From contig NC_013216.1 of the NCBI RefSeq assembly GCF_000024205.1, positions 2,790,001 through 2,854,000 of the forward strand: DNA of 64,000 nucleotides, read 5' to 3'. Within the stretch, counting starts at the first letter, position 1. The number at the start of each line of letters is the position of its first letter. The notes under the pieces are model-generated. The model was not told where the DNA came from. It searched no databases and worked only from the letters and a program-made list of their open reading frames with translations. Position numbers and translations under genes: made by a program. Of this stretch, positions 17,835-25,511 are shown one piece after another. The DNA is from Desulfofarcimen acetoxidans DSM 771 (GTDB lineage: Bacteria; Bacillota; Desulfotomaculia; Desulfotomaculales; Desulfofarciminaceae).

Positions 17835-17849
17835 TGATTTTCATTATCA
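17835..17849 (-). promoter_or_regulatory. Fur box before the methyltransferase-ECF-ABC operon
   Basis: TGATTTTCATTATCA fits the 7-1-7 Fur consensus (TGATAAT-n-ATTATCA) at 12 of 14 arm positions. It lies 48 bases upstream of the operon's first start codon, where a promoter would be. It is nearly identical to the box before the thioesterase operon (50961-50975), implying co-regulation of uptake and synthesis. Confidence 0.7.
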
Positions 17850-17855
17850 ACTATT

Positions 17856-18247
17856 TTATTCCTGAATATAATTTACGATATCACCTAACTGATTAATACT
17901 TTCGATATCCTCAATCTTAATTTGAAAAAGTATAATATTTTTATTCTTCAGTTCTCGATAATAAGAAGCTTCCGCATAAAGAAATCTATCTGGATCTTTC
18001 TCTACCTCATTCTTATGTTCCTCATTAAAATATCTAATCTTTAAACTTATATTTTCAAAGTTCTTATTTTTTAAAGCTCTTATAATTGAGTAAAGCCTAT
18101 CTAACTGGCTTTCGGATAAGTTGTTGTTTTCACAATCGACAAAAAGCCCACAACTAATACTAAGAGAAATTTTGTTTTTATATAAATCTACTGCTTCATC
18201 AATACTTAACGTCTTACCTACTACTGATGGACAGAGTGTGAAAGTCA
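17856..18247 (-). pseudogene. C-terminal remnant of the 276-residue membrane-anchored protein family
   Basis: From about 18217 leftward this frame (CPSVVGKTLSIDEAVDLYKN ... INQLGDIVNYIQE) is a paralogue of the last 120 residues of the protein at 18645-19475 (KGKTIDLSEAKKLFKN ... NTPDEINNYIDNN). Its N-terminal membrane anchor and domain are missing. The frame stays open to an ATG at 18311, but those extra codons lie in a repeated sequence (18245-18404) that belongs to a neighbouring decayed gene. Part of the frame is inside a perfect inverted repeat (18218-18245). Confidence 0.6.
18218..18245 (+). repeat. 28-bp perfect inverted repeat, left arm
   Basis: The 28 bases from 18218 (CTACTACTGATGG...) are the exact reverse complement of 19547-19574. 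The two arms bracket about 1.3 kb containing the intact gene at 18645-19475 and a lipase-like remnant. The left arm lies inside coding sequence of the truncated paralogue. Confidence 0.85.
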
Positions 18248-18404
18248 TAAAATAACTAGTTATCATGGGGTTATATGTATAAAACCAGCATTTGAATACT
18301 GTAAATGGCATGTGTTATCCGTGGTTTGAGCATTCTCTAAATAAACTGCATTACCCAATTACTTACCATAATTTACTGCAAAATCCTAAACATCATAATA
18401 ATCT
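18245..18404 (-). repeat. 160-bp direct repeat, copy A (decayed coding tail)
   Basis: This copy and 19580-19739 are the same length and about 90 percent identical by eye. On the minus strand both encode ENAQTTDNTC and QYSNAGFIHI, ending in P and a stop, so they look like the C-terminal end of one gene. This copy has two or three internal stops (after YYDV and NYGK), so it is decayed. Confidence 0.75.
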
Positions 18405-18418
18405 TGAACAGGCAGTAA

Positions 18419-18586
18419 TTAACCTGTAAAGCTAACATTATTGTCTCTAACTGCCTGCAATAATGGGCCTGTCCCAAGTGCAGTAATGTAAATGCACAAC
18501 CTGCGAAGTGTTTTACCATTGAAACCATCTATATCAGTATAAGATAATTTACTTAGTATCATATATTGCGTATCTGTAACTGCCAT
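18419..18586 (-). pseudogene. N-terminal fragment of a lipase-like (DUF2974-type) gene
   Basis: An ATG at 18586 opens MAVTDTQYMILSKLSYTDID and stops after 55 residues. This start resembles that of Firmicutes lipase/Mbeg1-like hydrolases, many of which are secreted antibacterial lipases; the resemblance is from memory and short. The repeat at 18245-18404 directly downstream would be its decayed C-terminal end. The catalytic centre is absent. No AGGAGG ribosome site is evident. With the membrane-anchored paralogues on either side, it suggests a lost lipase/immunity pair. Confidence 0.4.
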
Positions 18587-18644
18587 AGTTTTATACCTAA
18601 GTTTAACTAATATCAGTCAAAATAATATAATCATTATTAAAACC

Positions 18645-19475
18645 CTAGTTATTATCGATATAGTTGTTAATTTCGTCAGGCGTATTAACATTGTTTATGT
18701 TTGTTATCCTGTATTCAATTTTAATTGCACCTTGTACTTTCATCTTCCGGTATGTAGGATCAGCACTATTCATATAATTTTTGAAATCTTTTTCAACACT
18801 TTGCTCATAAGACTTATCAAAAAAAACTGCTCTCAATGATATTTCATGAAAATCATCATCTTTACACGATTTTACAATTGCAAATACCTGCTCAAGTCTC
18901 GATTGCCCTGAACCTTTTTGACCACTATCAAACAACGCACACTGTATTTCTAAAGAAAGTTTATTCTTAAATAGTTTTTTTGCTTCTGATAAATCAATTG
19001 TTTTTCCCTTGAGTACCGACTCAATATCTTCATGTGGAAGTATTACCACTACATCAAACATGTTACTATTAATAAAACCTTTTATTGGCTTTTCAGCTTG
19101 TTTAGCCCATAGAAGCCATAAGTACCTTTCATTATATGGCACATATACATATCTCGATTTCCACACATGACCGTCTGCGAATTTTCTTATGTCAAATTTG
19201 AACTCTTTATCATCTTTGGGATGCACAATACCTTTTATCTCTTTTGGTGCTCCAAGATATTCGTGATAATAGCCCATTCTTTCAATCACAAACTCTTTCC
19301 CATACTTTTCTTTTAGATATTGTTCCATTCTGTCTTTTTCTCCCATTAGTACAACCATTACATATAGTCTGTACGCAATAAAAACTATCACTAATGCAAG
19401 AAAAATTTTCATAGGCCATACAACGCAGCCTATACTTCTTTTCTTTTTTACCCCTTTCTCAAACCATGCTATCAT
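18645..19475 (-). CDS. Membrane-anchored extracytoplasmic protein, possible immunity protein
   Basis: The 276-residue protein has a basic N-terminus (KGVKKKRSIG), one membrane helix at about 19-45 (WPMKIFLALVIVFIAYRLYV) and a mixed alpha/beta extracellular region. I recognise no named domain. Its C-terminal 120 residues recur in two truncated copies on either side (17856-18247 and 19768-19898), so the locus is a tandem array in which only this copy is whole. Single-helix anchored proteins duplicated next to lipase-like genes are a common arrangement for immunity to antibacterial lipases, but this is inference. Confidence 0.6.
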   Translation of the reverse strand: MIAWFEKGVKKKRSIGCVVWPMKIFLALVIVFIAYRLYVMVVLMGEKDRMEQYLKEKYGKEFVIERMGYYHEYLGAPKEIKGIVHPKDDKEFKFDIRKFADGHVWKSRYVYVPYNERYLWLLWAKQAEKPIKGFINSNMFDVVVILPHEDIESVLKGKTIDLSEAKKLFKNKLSLEIQCALFDSGQKGSGQSRLEQVFAIVKSCKDDDFHEISLRAVFFDKSYEQSVEKDFKNYMNSADPTYRKMKVQGAIKIEYRITNINNVNTPDEINNYIDNN

Positions 19476-19546
19476 CCAATTTATCTACCCCTTGCACTTT
19501 AAAATTATCTTCGGTAATACGCCGGAAATCTATTAAGTAGTTTATA

Positions 19547-19574
19547 ACTTTCACACTCTGTCCATCAGTAGTAG
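19547..19574 (-). repeat. 28-bp perfect inverted repeat, right arm
   Basis: Exact reverse complement of 18218-18245. It lies upstream of the intact paralogue and just before copy B of the 160-bp repeat, with five unrelated bases between them. In copy A the same 28 bases abut the repeat in the opposite orientation. Confidence 0.85.
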
Positions 19575-19579
19575 CTAAG

Positions 19580-19739
19580 TCATAAAATAATTAGTTATCA
19601 TGGGATTATATGTATAAAACCAGCATTTGAATACTGTAAATAGCATGTGTTATCCGTGGTTTGAGCATTCTCTAAATAAACTGTATTACCCAACCGCTCA
19701 CCATAATTTCCTGCAAAATCCTAAACATCATAATAATCT
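19580..19739 (-). repeat. 160-bp direct repeat, copy B (coding tail of lipase-like gene)
   Basis: Second copy of 18245-18404. The minus strand reads DFAGNYGERLGNTVYLENAQ followed by TTDNTCYLQYSNAGFIHIIP and a stop, with fewer stops than copy A. The N-terminal part of the gene is missing here. Confidence 0.7.
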
Positions 19740-19767
19740 GCAACTCCATGTTAAGAATATTTATCAA

Positions 19768-19898
19768 TTAATTCTCAATGTATTTTTTAATATCATTAGG
19801 CTGATTTATGTTTTCAATTAATATTTTATACAGTATTATTCTTTCGTTCTTTAATACCAAAATTTCTTTGCCCGGATTATTGTTCCACCTAAGATTGT
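19768..19898 (-). pseudogene. Third C-terminal remnant of the membrane-anchored family
   Basis: The minus strand between the pilD stop and 19768 encodes WNNNPGKEILVLKNERIILY followed by KILIENINQPNDIKKYIEN and a stop. This aligns with the ends of the paralogues at 17856 and 18645. Only about 43 codons remain, starting directly after the prepilin peptidase gene. Confidence 0.55.
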
Positions 19899-20651
19899 TC
19901 AAAACAGTGTCATATACCAATTAATCAACCTGTCTGCCGCAAAGATCCCCGTCACACCTCCCAGGGCCAGATAAGGACCGAAAGGGACGTGGTCCTTTCT
20001 TTTTTTCCGTCCGCTGCATAACAGTACAATTCCCACCAGCCCGCCGGATAAAAAAGCTAAAAACAACCCCGCCAGCACATTGGGCCAGCCAAGGTATAAA
20101 CCGATAACAGCGCTCAGTTTAACATCCCCGCCACCCATCCCCCCCGGGGCAAGCAGGGCTATGACCAGCATAATAATACCCGCAGCGGCAAATCCGGTCA
20201 GTCCGCTGATGAGTTTGTACGGGGATGCCAAAAATAAAACCGGCACTCCCAGGACAAGGGCTGCAACCACAACTTGATCAGGTATAATACCGTGTTCCAA
20301 ATCAATAAAAGCAGCAACAACCAGAGCCGATAAAAATATCCACACGGCAACAGTATAATAACACGCCCCCCAGGAGTGATAAGAGGCCAGGAACAAAACG
20401 GCGGTCAACAATTCCACCAGGGGATACCTTGGATTGATGGCGGCCCTGCAGTTGCGGCACCTTCCCTTTAATAAAACGTAGCCCAAAACAGGCGACAGAT
20501 CCACCCCTCTAATACCGCTGCCGCAGTTGGGACAACCCGACAGGCCGAAAACCACAGACAGTCCCCGGGGTATGCGGTAAATGCACACATTCAGAAAACT
20601 GCCCAGACACAACCCTAATAAAAAAACCAGTATATTATTTAACATAATCAA
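19899..20651 (-). CDS. pilD: Prepilin peptidase (leader peptidase / N-methyltransferase)
   Basis: The 250-residue membrane protein is an A24 aspartic protease. Its N-terminal domain has the zinc-binding CPNCGSGIRGVD and CRNCRAAINPRYPLVELL. The two catalytic aspartates are in FIDLEHGIIPDQV and GMGGGDVKLSA. About eight hydrophobic helices are visible. It cleaves the leader of the two prepilins of this cluster just after the G before FTLLE or FSLVE, and methylates the new N-terminus. It is the last gene of the pilus operon, 75 bases after pilC. Confidence 0.93.
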   Translation of the reverse strand: MIMLNNILVFLLGLCLGSFLNVCIYRIPRGLSVVFGLSGCPNCGSGIRGVDLSPVLGYVLLKGRCRNCRAAINPRYPLVELLTAVLFLASYHSWGACYYTVAVWIFLSALVVAAFIDLEHGIIPDQVVVAALVLGVPVLFLASPYKLISGLTGFAAAGIIMLVIALLAPGGMGGGDVKLSAVIGLYLGWPNVLAGLFLAFLSGGLVGIVLLCSGRKKRKDHVPFGPYLALGGVTGIFAADRLINWYMTLF

Positions 20652-20726
20652 ACCTTATCTTTTAATAATATTATTTTCAGCCGATAGACCGGATTACCAT
20701 GAACAGGCCGGAACTTTCGTCATAGT

Positions 20727-21971
20727 CTACTGGACATTGCCGTAACCGGCTACCATGGCACCGACCAGCGCCGCGGCGATAAATCCCACAATCCCGCCCA
20801 GCACCACGATGAGAATGGGTTCCATGAGACTGATCATTTTATCTATTTTTGCCTGCAGCAGCTTTCCGTAAATATCGGCCACCATCAAAAGGGAAGAGTC
20901 CACACTGCCCGTTTCTTCCCCCACTTTGACCATGTTGCCCACCATCGGGGGAAAGTAATTTCCGGCTCTCAACAGCGGGTCAGAAAGATTTTCCCCGCGC
21001 AGCACCCGGTCGACCATCCGTTCGATGACTTTTTTCACCGCTGTGTTGCTGATGGTTTCACGGGTAGCCTTTAACGCCTCCAATACAGACACCCCGCTGC
21101 TAACCAGCAAAGCAAGGGTCTTGGCAAAGTGGACTACAACGGTGTATTGGAAAATTGGCCCCATCAGCGGGATGCGCGTTTTATACCGGTCGATAAAATA
21201 CCTGCCGGCCGGTAAATAATAAACCACAGCCATAACAACCACCAAACAACCCAGGCCGATCCCCAGTTTGCCCAGATTCGCCGAGGCGTTGCCGGCTATA
21301 TCAATAAGAAGCCTGGTATTCCAGGGCATTTCCCCGCCCATGGATTCCAGAAAGGGAGCTAACTTGGGAAGCACATAACTCACCATAAATATAATTACCC
21401 CTAAAGACACTAACAGAACGATTGCCGGGTAAAGAGAACTGGAGATAACTTTCCGCATAAGCTCCAGCCTTTCTTCCCAGTATTTAGCGACCCTCTCCAT
21501 TGCCGTGTCCAGCAAACCGGTGGTTTCTCCCGTTTTTAATATGCTCGTTACCATTATGGGGAATGTCCCGGGGAACTGTATCATCGCGTCGCTTAAAGCT
21601 TTTCCGGCTTCCACGTCGCGCCGGACAGAGGACAATATGAACTTCAGCCGCCTGTTCCGGGACTGCTGTTCCAGGACAACAAGGGAAGCCACGATGGAAA
21701 CGCCGGCCGTGATTAGGGCGGCCAGCTGCCAGAGCAAAATAACCACGTCGGACTGTTTTACCCGGCTCAGCCTTATTAATAAATCGTTCAGATTGACGGA
21801 AGGTACGGACGCAGTTTTCGCAGCCGCCTGCCCTTCCTGTTCTTTAATGCTGGTGATGGCCAGACCCTGACCTCTAAGCGCTGAAACGGCCTCCGAAAGG
21901 CTGCCGGCCGAAAATGTTCCCCTGGCCGTTTTCCCGTCACGGCCGACAACCTGGTAACTGTACTGGGGCAT
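20727..21971 (-). CDS. pilC: Type IV pilus inner-membrane platform protein
   Basis: The 414-residue GspF/PilC protein opens MPQYSYQVVGRDGKTARGTF and has two repeats of the T2SF domain (about 75-195 and 275-400), each with a cytoplasmic helical bundle and membrane helices, ending with EPILIVVLGGIVGFIAAALV. The length is normal for the family. It sits at the base of the pilus and couples the PilB and PilT motors to pilin insertion and removal. It lies between pilB and pilD. Confidence 0.93.
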   Translation of the reverse strand: MPQYSYQVVGRDGKTARGTFSAGSLSEAVSALRGQGLAITSIKEQEGQAAAKTASVPSVNLNDLLIRLSRVKQSDVVILLWQLAALITAGVSIVASLVVLEQQSRNRRLKFILSSVRRDVEAGKALSDAMIQFPGTFPIMVTSILKTGETTGLLDTAMERVAKYWEERLELMRKVISSSLYPAIVLLVSLGVIIFMVSYVLPKLAPFLESMGGEMPWNTRLLIDIAGNASANLGKLGIGLGCLVVVMAVVYYLPAGRYFIDRYKTRIPLMGPIFQYTVVVHFAKTLALLVSSGVSVLEALKATRETISNTAVKKVIERMVDRVLRGENLSDPLLRAGNYFPPMVGNMVKVGEETGSVDSSLLMVADIYGKLLQAKIDKMISLMEPILIVVLGGIVGFIAAALVGAMVAGYGNVQ

Positions 21972-22046
21972 TAAATCTTACACCTGCCTCTTGAAGCAGC
22001 CTTAAGCGCATGACGCCTGTAGGAACTCACTTCAACTCTTTTTAGC

Positions 22047-23684
22047 CTACCATTCTCTGGCGGCCTTTAAAATTTCAGGAACACTGGACACTCCCCTGCG
22101 CAGCTTGATGATGCCGTCCTCACGCAGGGTGCGCATTTTGTCCCTGGACTGTTCTTTGATGGCTACCGTATCGGCACCGCCGCTGATTAGTTTTTGCATT
22201 TCTTGATCGAGCGACAGCAGTTCAAAAATCCCTATTCTTCCCCGGTAGCCGGTTCCCTGGCAATAAGTGCAGCCCCGGCCGCTATAGAACTCCTCACCGT
22301 GCCCGGGATCCAACCCCAGGGCCGACAATTCATCGGAGGTTGCCGCATATTTCCGGCGGCATTTGGGGCAAATGACGCGCACCAGGCGCTGAGCCAGCAC
22401 TGCCCGCAGGGAGGAATTCACCAGGTAACGCTCACAGCCCATGTCCACAAGCCGCTCCACCGCGCTTGCCGCATCATTAGTGTGCAGGGTGGAGAGCACC
22501 AGGTGGCCGGTGAGGGCCGCCTGCAGGGCCAGACCGGCGGTCTCCCCGTCTCTGATTTCGCCCACCATGATGATATCGGGGTCCTGCCTTAAAATAGCCC
22601 GCAAGGCGCTGCTGAAGGTCAGTTTTTTGGACGAATAATCCGCCTGGGTTTGGGTAATGCCTTCCATCTGAAGTTCAATGGGATCTTCAATGGTGGTAAC
22701 ATTCACGCCGTCACTGCGCAGGTATTTAAGCGCGGCATAAAGTGTGTTGGTTTTGCCGCTTCCCGTGGGTCCGGTAACCAGGATCAACCCGTGGGGCAGA
22801 TCCAGCAGGCTGCGAAAGGACTCCTGCGCGTCTTCTTCCATCCCCAGGTCTTCGATTCCCAGCAGACGGTCCTGGGAGGGCAAAAACCTTAAAACAGCCT
22901 TTTCCCCTTTAGCGCAGGGCAGGGTGGAAACCCTTACATTTATAGAATCGCCGCTTCCGTTTTGACTGAATACAAACCCTCCGTCCTGGGGACTGCGCTT
23001 ATCGGCGATGTTCATATTGCACAGTACTTTGGTCCTTGAAATAATCAGCGGCGCCACGGAGGCCGGCATCCGGTCCACGGTCTTGAGCATCCCGTCAACC
23101 CGCATACGGACGCGCAAACCGTCGCTCAACGGCTCCAAATGCAGATCGGAAGCACGCTGGGCAACCGCTTTAATAATCAATCCTTCTAAAAGCTTGATGG
23201 CGTCGTCCGTTCCCGTGACGGCAGTTTCCTCATCCGCCGTCACCGCATCCCCGGTATCTTCGGAATAAGCCTGCCGTAAAACCCCGGCAAGCCCGGAGGA
23301 ACTCATGAGGACGAGATGCAGCCTTTTGCCTGTGAGCCGGCGCAAGTTCTCCAGAATTACGCTGTTGGCCGGCTCGGAGCAAGCGATAAACAGGTCGTTT
23401 TCTTTTAGAGCCACCGGAATAATATTGTGCTTCAGCGCCACCGGCCTGGGCACCGTGGCCAGGACCTCGGGAGCAAACCGGACCTCGTCCGCCGGAAAGA
23501 CCGGCATATCAAAAAACTCACCCAGCAAAGGGGTTAGCTGGGCTTCCTGCAGGTATCCCTGGTCGACAAGCAACTCCTCCAGCTTTTTCTTTGAACCGCG
23601 CTGGGCTCTCAAAGCGGCAGCCAGTTCCTCCCGGCCCAGAACACCCCTGTCGACGAGAAATTCTCCTAAATTTTTTTTTGTCAT
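22047..23684 (-). CDS. pilB: Type IV pilus assembly ATPase
   Basis: The 545-residue GspE/PilB ATPase has an N-terminal MshEN domain (about 1-150; LGEFLVDRGVLGREELAAAL) and an ATPase domain with Walker A GPTGSGKTNTLYAAL, the Asp box, Walker B DPDIIMVGEIRDGETAGLAL and His box TGHLVLSTLHTNDA. A tetracysteine zinc site is formed by CPKCRRKY and CTYCQGTGYRG. MshEN domains of some members bind c-di-GMP, which is notable given the c-di-GMP riboswitch at 2.5 kb, though I cannot confirm binding residues. It powers pilus extension. Confidence 0.93.
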   Translation of the reverse strand: MTKKNLGEFLVDRGVLGREELAAALRAQRGSKKKLEELLVDQGYLQEAQLTPLLGEFFDMPVFPADEVRFAPEVLATVPRPVALKHNIIPVALKENDLFIACSEPANSVILENLRRLTGKRLHLVLMSSSGLAGVLRQAYSEDTGDAVTADEETAVTGTDDAIKLLEGLIIKAVAQRASDLHLEPLSDGLRVRMRVDGMLKTVDRMPASVAPLIISRTKVLCNMNIADKRSPQDGGFVFSQNGSGDSINVRVSTLPCAKGEKAVLRFLPSQDRLLGIEDLGMEEDAQESFRSLLDLPHGLILVTGPTGSGKTNTLYAALKYLRSDGVNVTTIEDPIELQMEGITQTQADYSSKKLTFSSALRAILRQDPDIIMVGEIRDGETAGLALQAALTGHLVLSTLHTNDAASAVERLVDMGCERYLVNSSLRAVLAQRLVRVICPKCRRKYAATSDELSALGLDPGHGEEFYSGRGCTYCQGTGYRGRIGIFELLSLDQEMQKLISGGADTVAIKEQSRDKMRTLREDGIIKLRRGVSSVPEILKAAREW

Positions 23685-23698
23685 CCTATTCCATCCCG

Positions 23699-24805
23699 TT
23701 ATTTATGTTCCAATTTTTCTTTTAGCAGCGAAGGGTTGCGGGCGGCCTTCAGCGCAGTGAAATGGTCGATTGCACCTGCCCTGGCCAGTTTCTCCAGAGA
23801 CTGCTCCATGGTCTGCATACCCAATTTTGTCCCGGTATCCAGAGCCATGTGGATGTGCTCCTGCTTTCCCAGTCGTATAAGGTTGCTGATGGCCGGTGTC
23901 ACCACCATCACTTCCGCAGCCAAAGCCCTTCCCTTGCCGCCGGCGCAGGACAGCAACTGCTGGGAGATTACAGCCTTCAACGATACGGAAAGCTGCTGCC
24001 TGATCTGCGCCTGCTCCTCCGGGGGAAAAACACCGATCATTCTGCTGACTGAAGAAACGGCATCCCTGGAGTGCAGGGTGGAAAAGACCAGGTGCCCTGT
24101 TTCCGCCGCCATAATGGCCGTCCGGATGGTCTCCAGGTCGCGCATCTCACCCACCAGGATAACGTCGGGATCGGACCGCAGGGATGAGCGGAGAGCATCG
24201 GCAAAAGATTCCACGTCTGTATGCAGTTCCCTCTGGTTAATAATGCTCTGGCGGTTGAAATAGATATATTCAATGGGGTCCTCGATAGTAATTATATTGT
24301 GCCGGTACTTTTCGTTGATCCGATCAATTACGGCCGCCAGCGTGGTTGATTTACCGCTGCCGGTAGCGCCGGTAACCAGCACCAGCCCGTTGGGCAAGTC
24401 GCACAGGGCGTAAACGGACTCCGGCAGGCCGAGGTTTTCCAAAAGAGGAATGTCATCGGCCAGCCGGCGCATGACACAGGTGATGGCGCCTCTTTGAAAG
24501 TAGGCGTTAACCCGGAACCGCCCGATTCCGGCAAAACCGATGGCCAGATCCACCGACAGTTTTTGCTCCAGCACCTCAACCTGCCGCGGACTCAATACCT
24601 GGTATACAAGGCGCTTAATGTCCTCCGGAGTCAGCGGCCTGTAATTGTCCAGGACCTTCAACCCCCCGGACATCCGGAGCACCGGCGGTGTGTTTGACGT
24701 CAGGTGCAGGTCTGAGGCATCTCTCTCTTTAGAATCTTTAAGCAACTGATTGACATGAAAGACCGATTCACTTCCGGTACCTTCAACAAAAGGCTGACTC
24801 ATCAT
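23699..24805 (-). CDS. pilT: Type IV pilus retraction ATPase
   Basis: The 368-residue protein has LLKDSKERDASDLHLTSNTP at the start, Walker A GATGSGKSTTLAAVI, Walker B DPDVILVGEMRDLETIRTAI, His box TGHLVFSTLHSRDA and the retraction-motor motif AISNLIRLGKQEHIHMAL (the AIRNLIRE-like signature that separates PilT from PilB). It drives pilus disassembly and so twitching or DNA uptake. It lies 14 bases upstream of pilB, in the order pilT-pilB-pilC-pilD. Confidence 0.93.
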   Translation of the reverse strand: MMSQPFVEGTGSESVFHVNQLLKDSKERDASDLHLTSNTPPVLRMSGGLKVLDNYRPLTPEDIKRLVYQVLSPRQVEVLEQKLSVDLAIGFAGIGRFRVNAYFQRGAITCVMRRLADDIPLLENLGLPESVYALCDLPNGLVLVTGATGSGKSTTLAAVIDRINEKYRHNIITIEDPIEYIYFNRQSIINQRELHTDVESFADALRSSLRSDPDVILVGEMRDLETIRTAIMAAETGHLVFSTLHSRDAVSSVSRMIGVFPPEEQAQIRQQLSVSLKAVISQQLLSCAGGKGRALAAEVMVVTPAISNLIRLGKQEHIHMALDTGTKLGMQTMEQSLEKLARAGAIDHFTALKAARNPSLLKEKLEHK

Positions 24806-24817
24806 ATCACCCTTCCT

Positions 24818-25480
24818 TTATATAAGCAGTTCTATGGTAATCCTGGGTCCGGAGGGTTTAGCCGCATCCTTGCCGGCGCCTTTGCCGTCTTTCGCATCCC
24901 CGTAATCGATCTTCACGTTTTTGATCAGCACCAGATAACTCGCTTTCATCTTTCCCTCAATAAAACGGATCAGGTTGACGGAATCTCCCTCAAAAATCAC
25001 TTGGTATTCGTGCCAGTCGAAATTATCTACGCCGTTCACCAGCATGGCAGCAGTTTTCTCCTCCTGGCCACCGGACTGTGCAGATTTAGCGGACACGGCC
25101 TTTTTTTCATCCAGCGCGGACTTGGAATCCAAATTGATCACATCCATCCCGCAATCCAGGGCCAGTTGGCCGGTTTCAGCCAGCGCCTCGGTAACCTCCC
25201 GCTCTGACTGGGCTTTCCTCAAGGCTGTCTGGCTGCTTAAACTATTCTCCAGCTCCGCTATTTCCTTATTCCCTTCTCTTATTTTTTCTTCCAGGATCCT
25301 CGCTTCGGCCGCCATGTTCCGGCCCGGCACTTCTCCGCGCAAAGAAACCAATTCCTGGCTTACTTTCTGATATTCCTTCATTACAGGATCATAAACCTTG
25401 TTCAGGTAAAAATAAAAACCTCCAACAAGAGCCACAATCAGTATTAATATTTTCTGTACTTTGGTTAACTGCAACTTCAC
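24818..25480 (-). CDS. pilO: PilO-like pilus alignment protein
   Basis: The 220-residue protein has one membrane helix at about 9-27 (ILILIVALVGGFYFYL), a coiled coil at about 35-90 (YQKVSQELVSLRGEV ... AELENSLSS) and a C-terminal ferredoxin-like domain ending in a beta strand (GPRITIELLI). This is the PilO layout. A low-complexity Lys/Gly/Ala insert (DAKDGKGAGKDAAKPSG) precedes the last strand. It probably pairs with the PilN part of the next upstream protein to link the cytoplasmic PilM ring to the cell surface. Confidence 0.75.
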   Translation of the reverse strand: MKLQLTKVQKILILIVALVGGFYFYLNKVYDPVMKEYQKVSQELVSLRGEVPGRNMAAEARILEEKIREGNKEIAELENSLSSQTALRKAQSEREVTEALAETGQLALDCGMDVINLDSKSALDEKKAVSAKSAQSGGQEEKTAAMLVNGVDNFDWHEYQVIFEGDSVNLIRFIEGKMKASYLVLIKNVKIDYGDAKDGKGAGKDAAKPSGPRITIELLI

Positions 25481-25511
25481 TTTTTGCGGGCTCCCTTATC
25501 TTCGTAATGAT

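Noticed and set aside
18218-19574. Invertible switch that would fuse the two paralogues into alternative proteins
   Set aside because: On inversion the C-terminal copy at 17856 would be joined to non-coding sequence, not to the other gene's N-terminal part, so no alternative protein arises from the arms as they stand.
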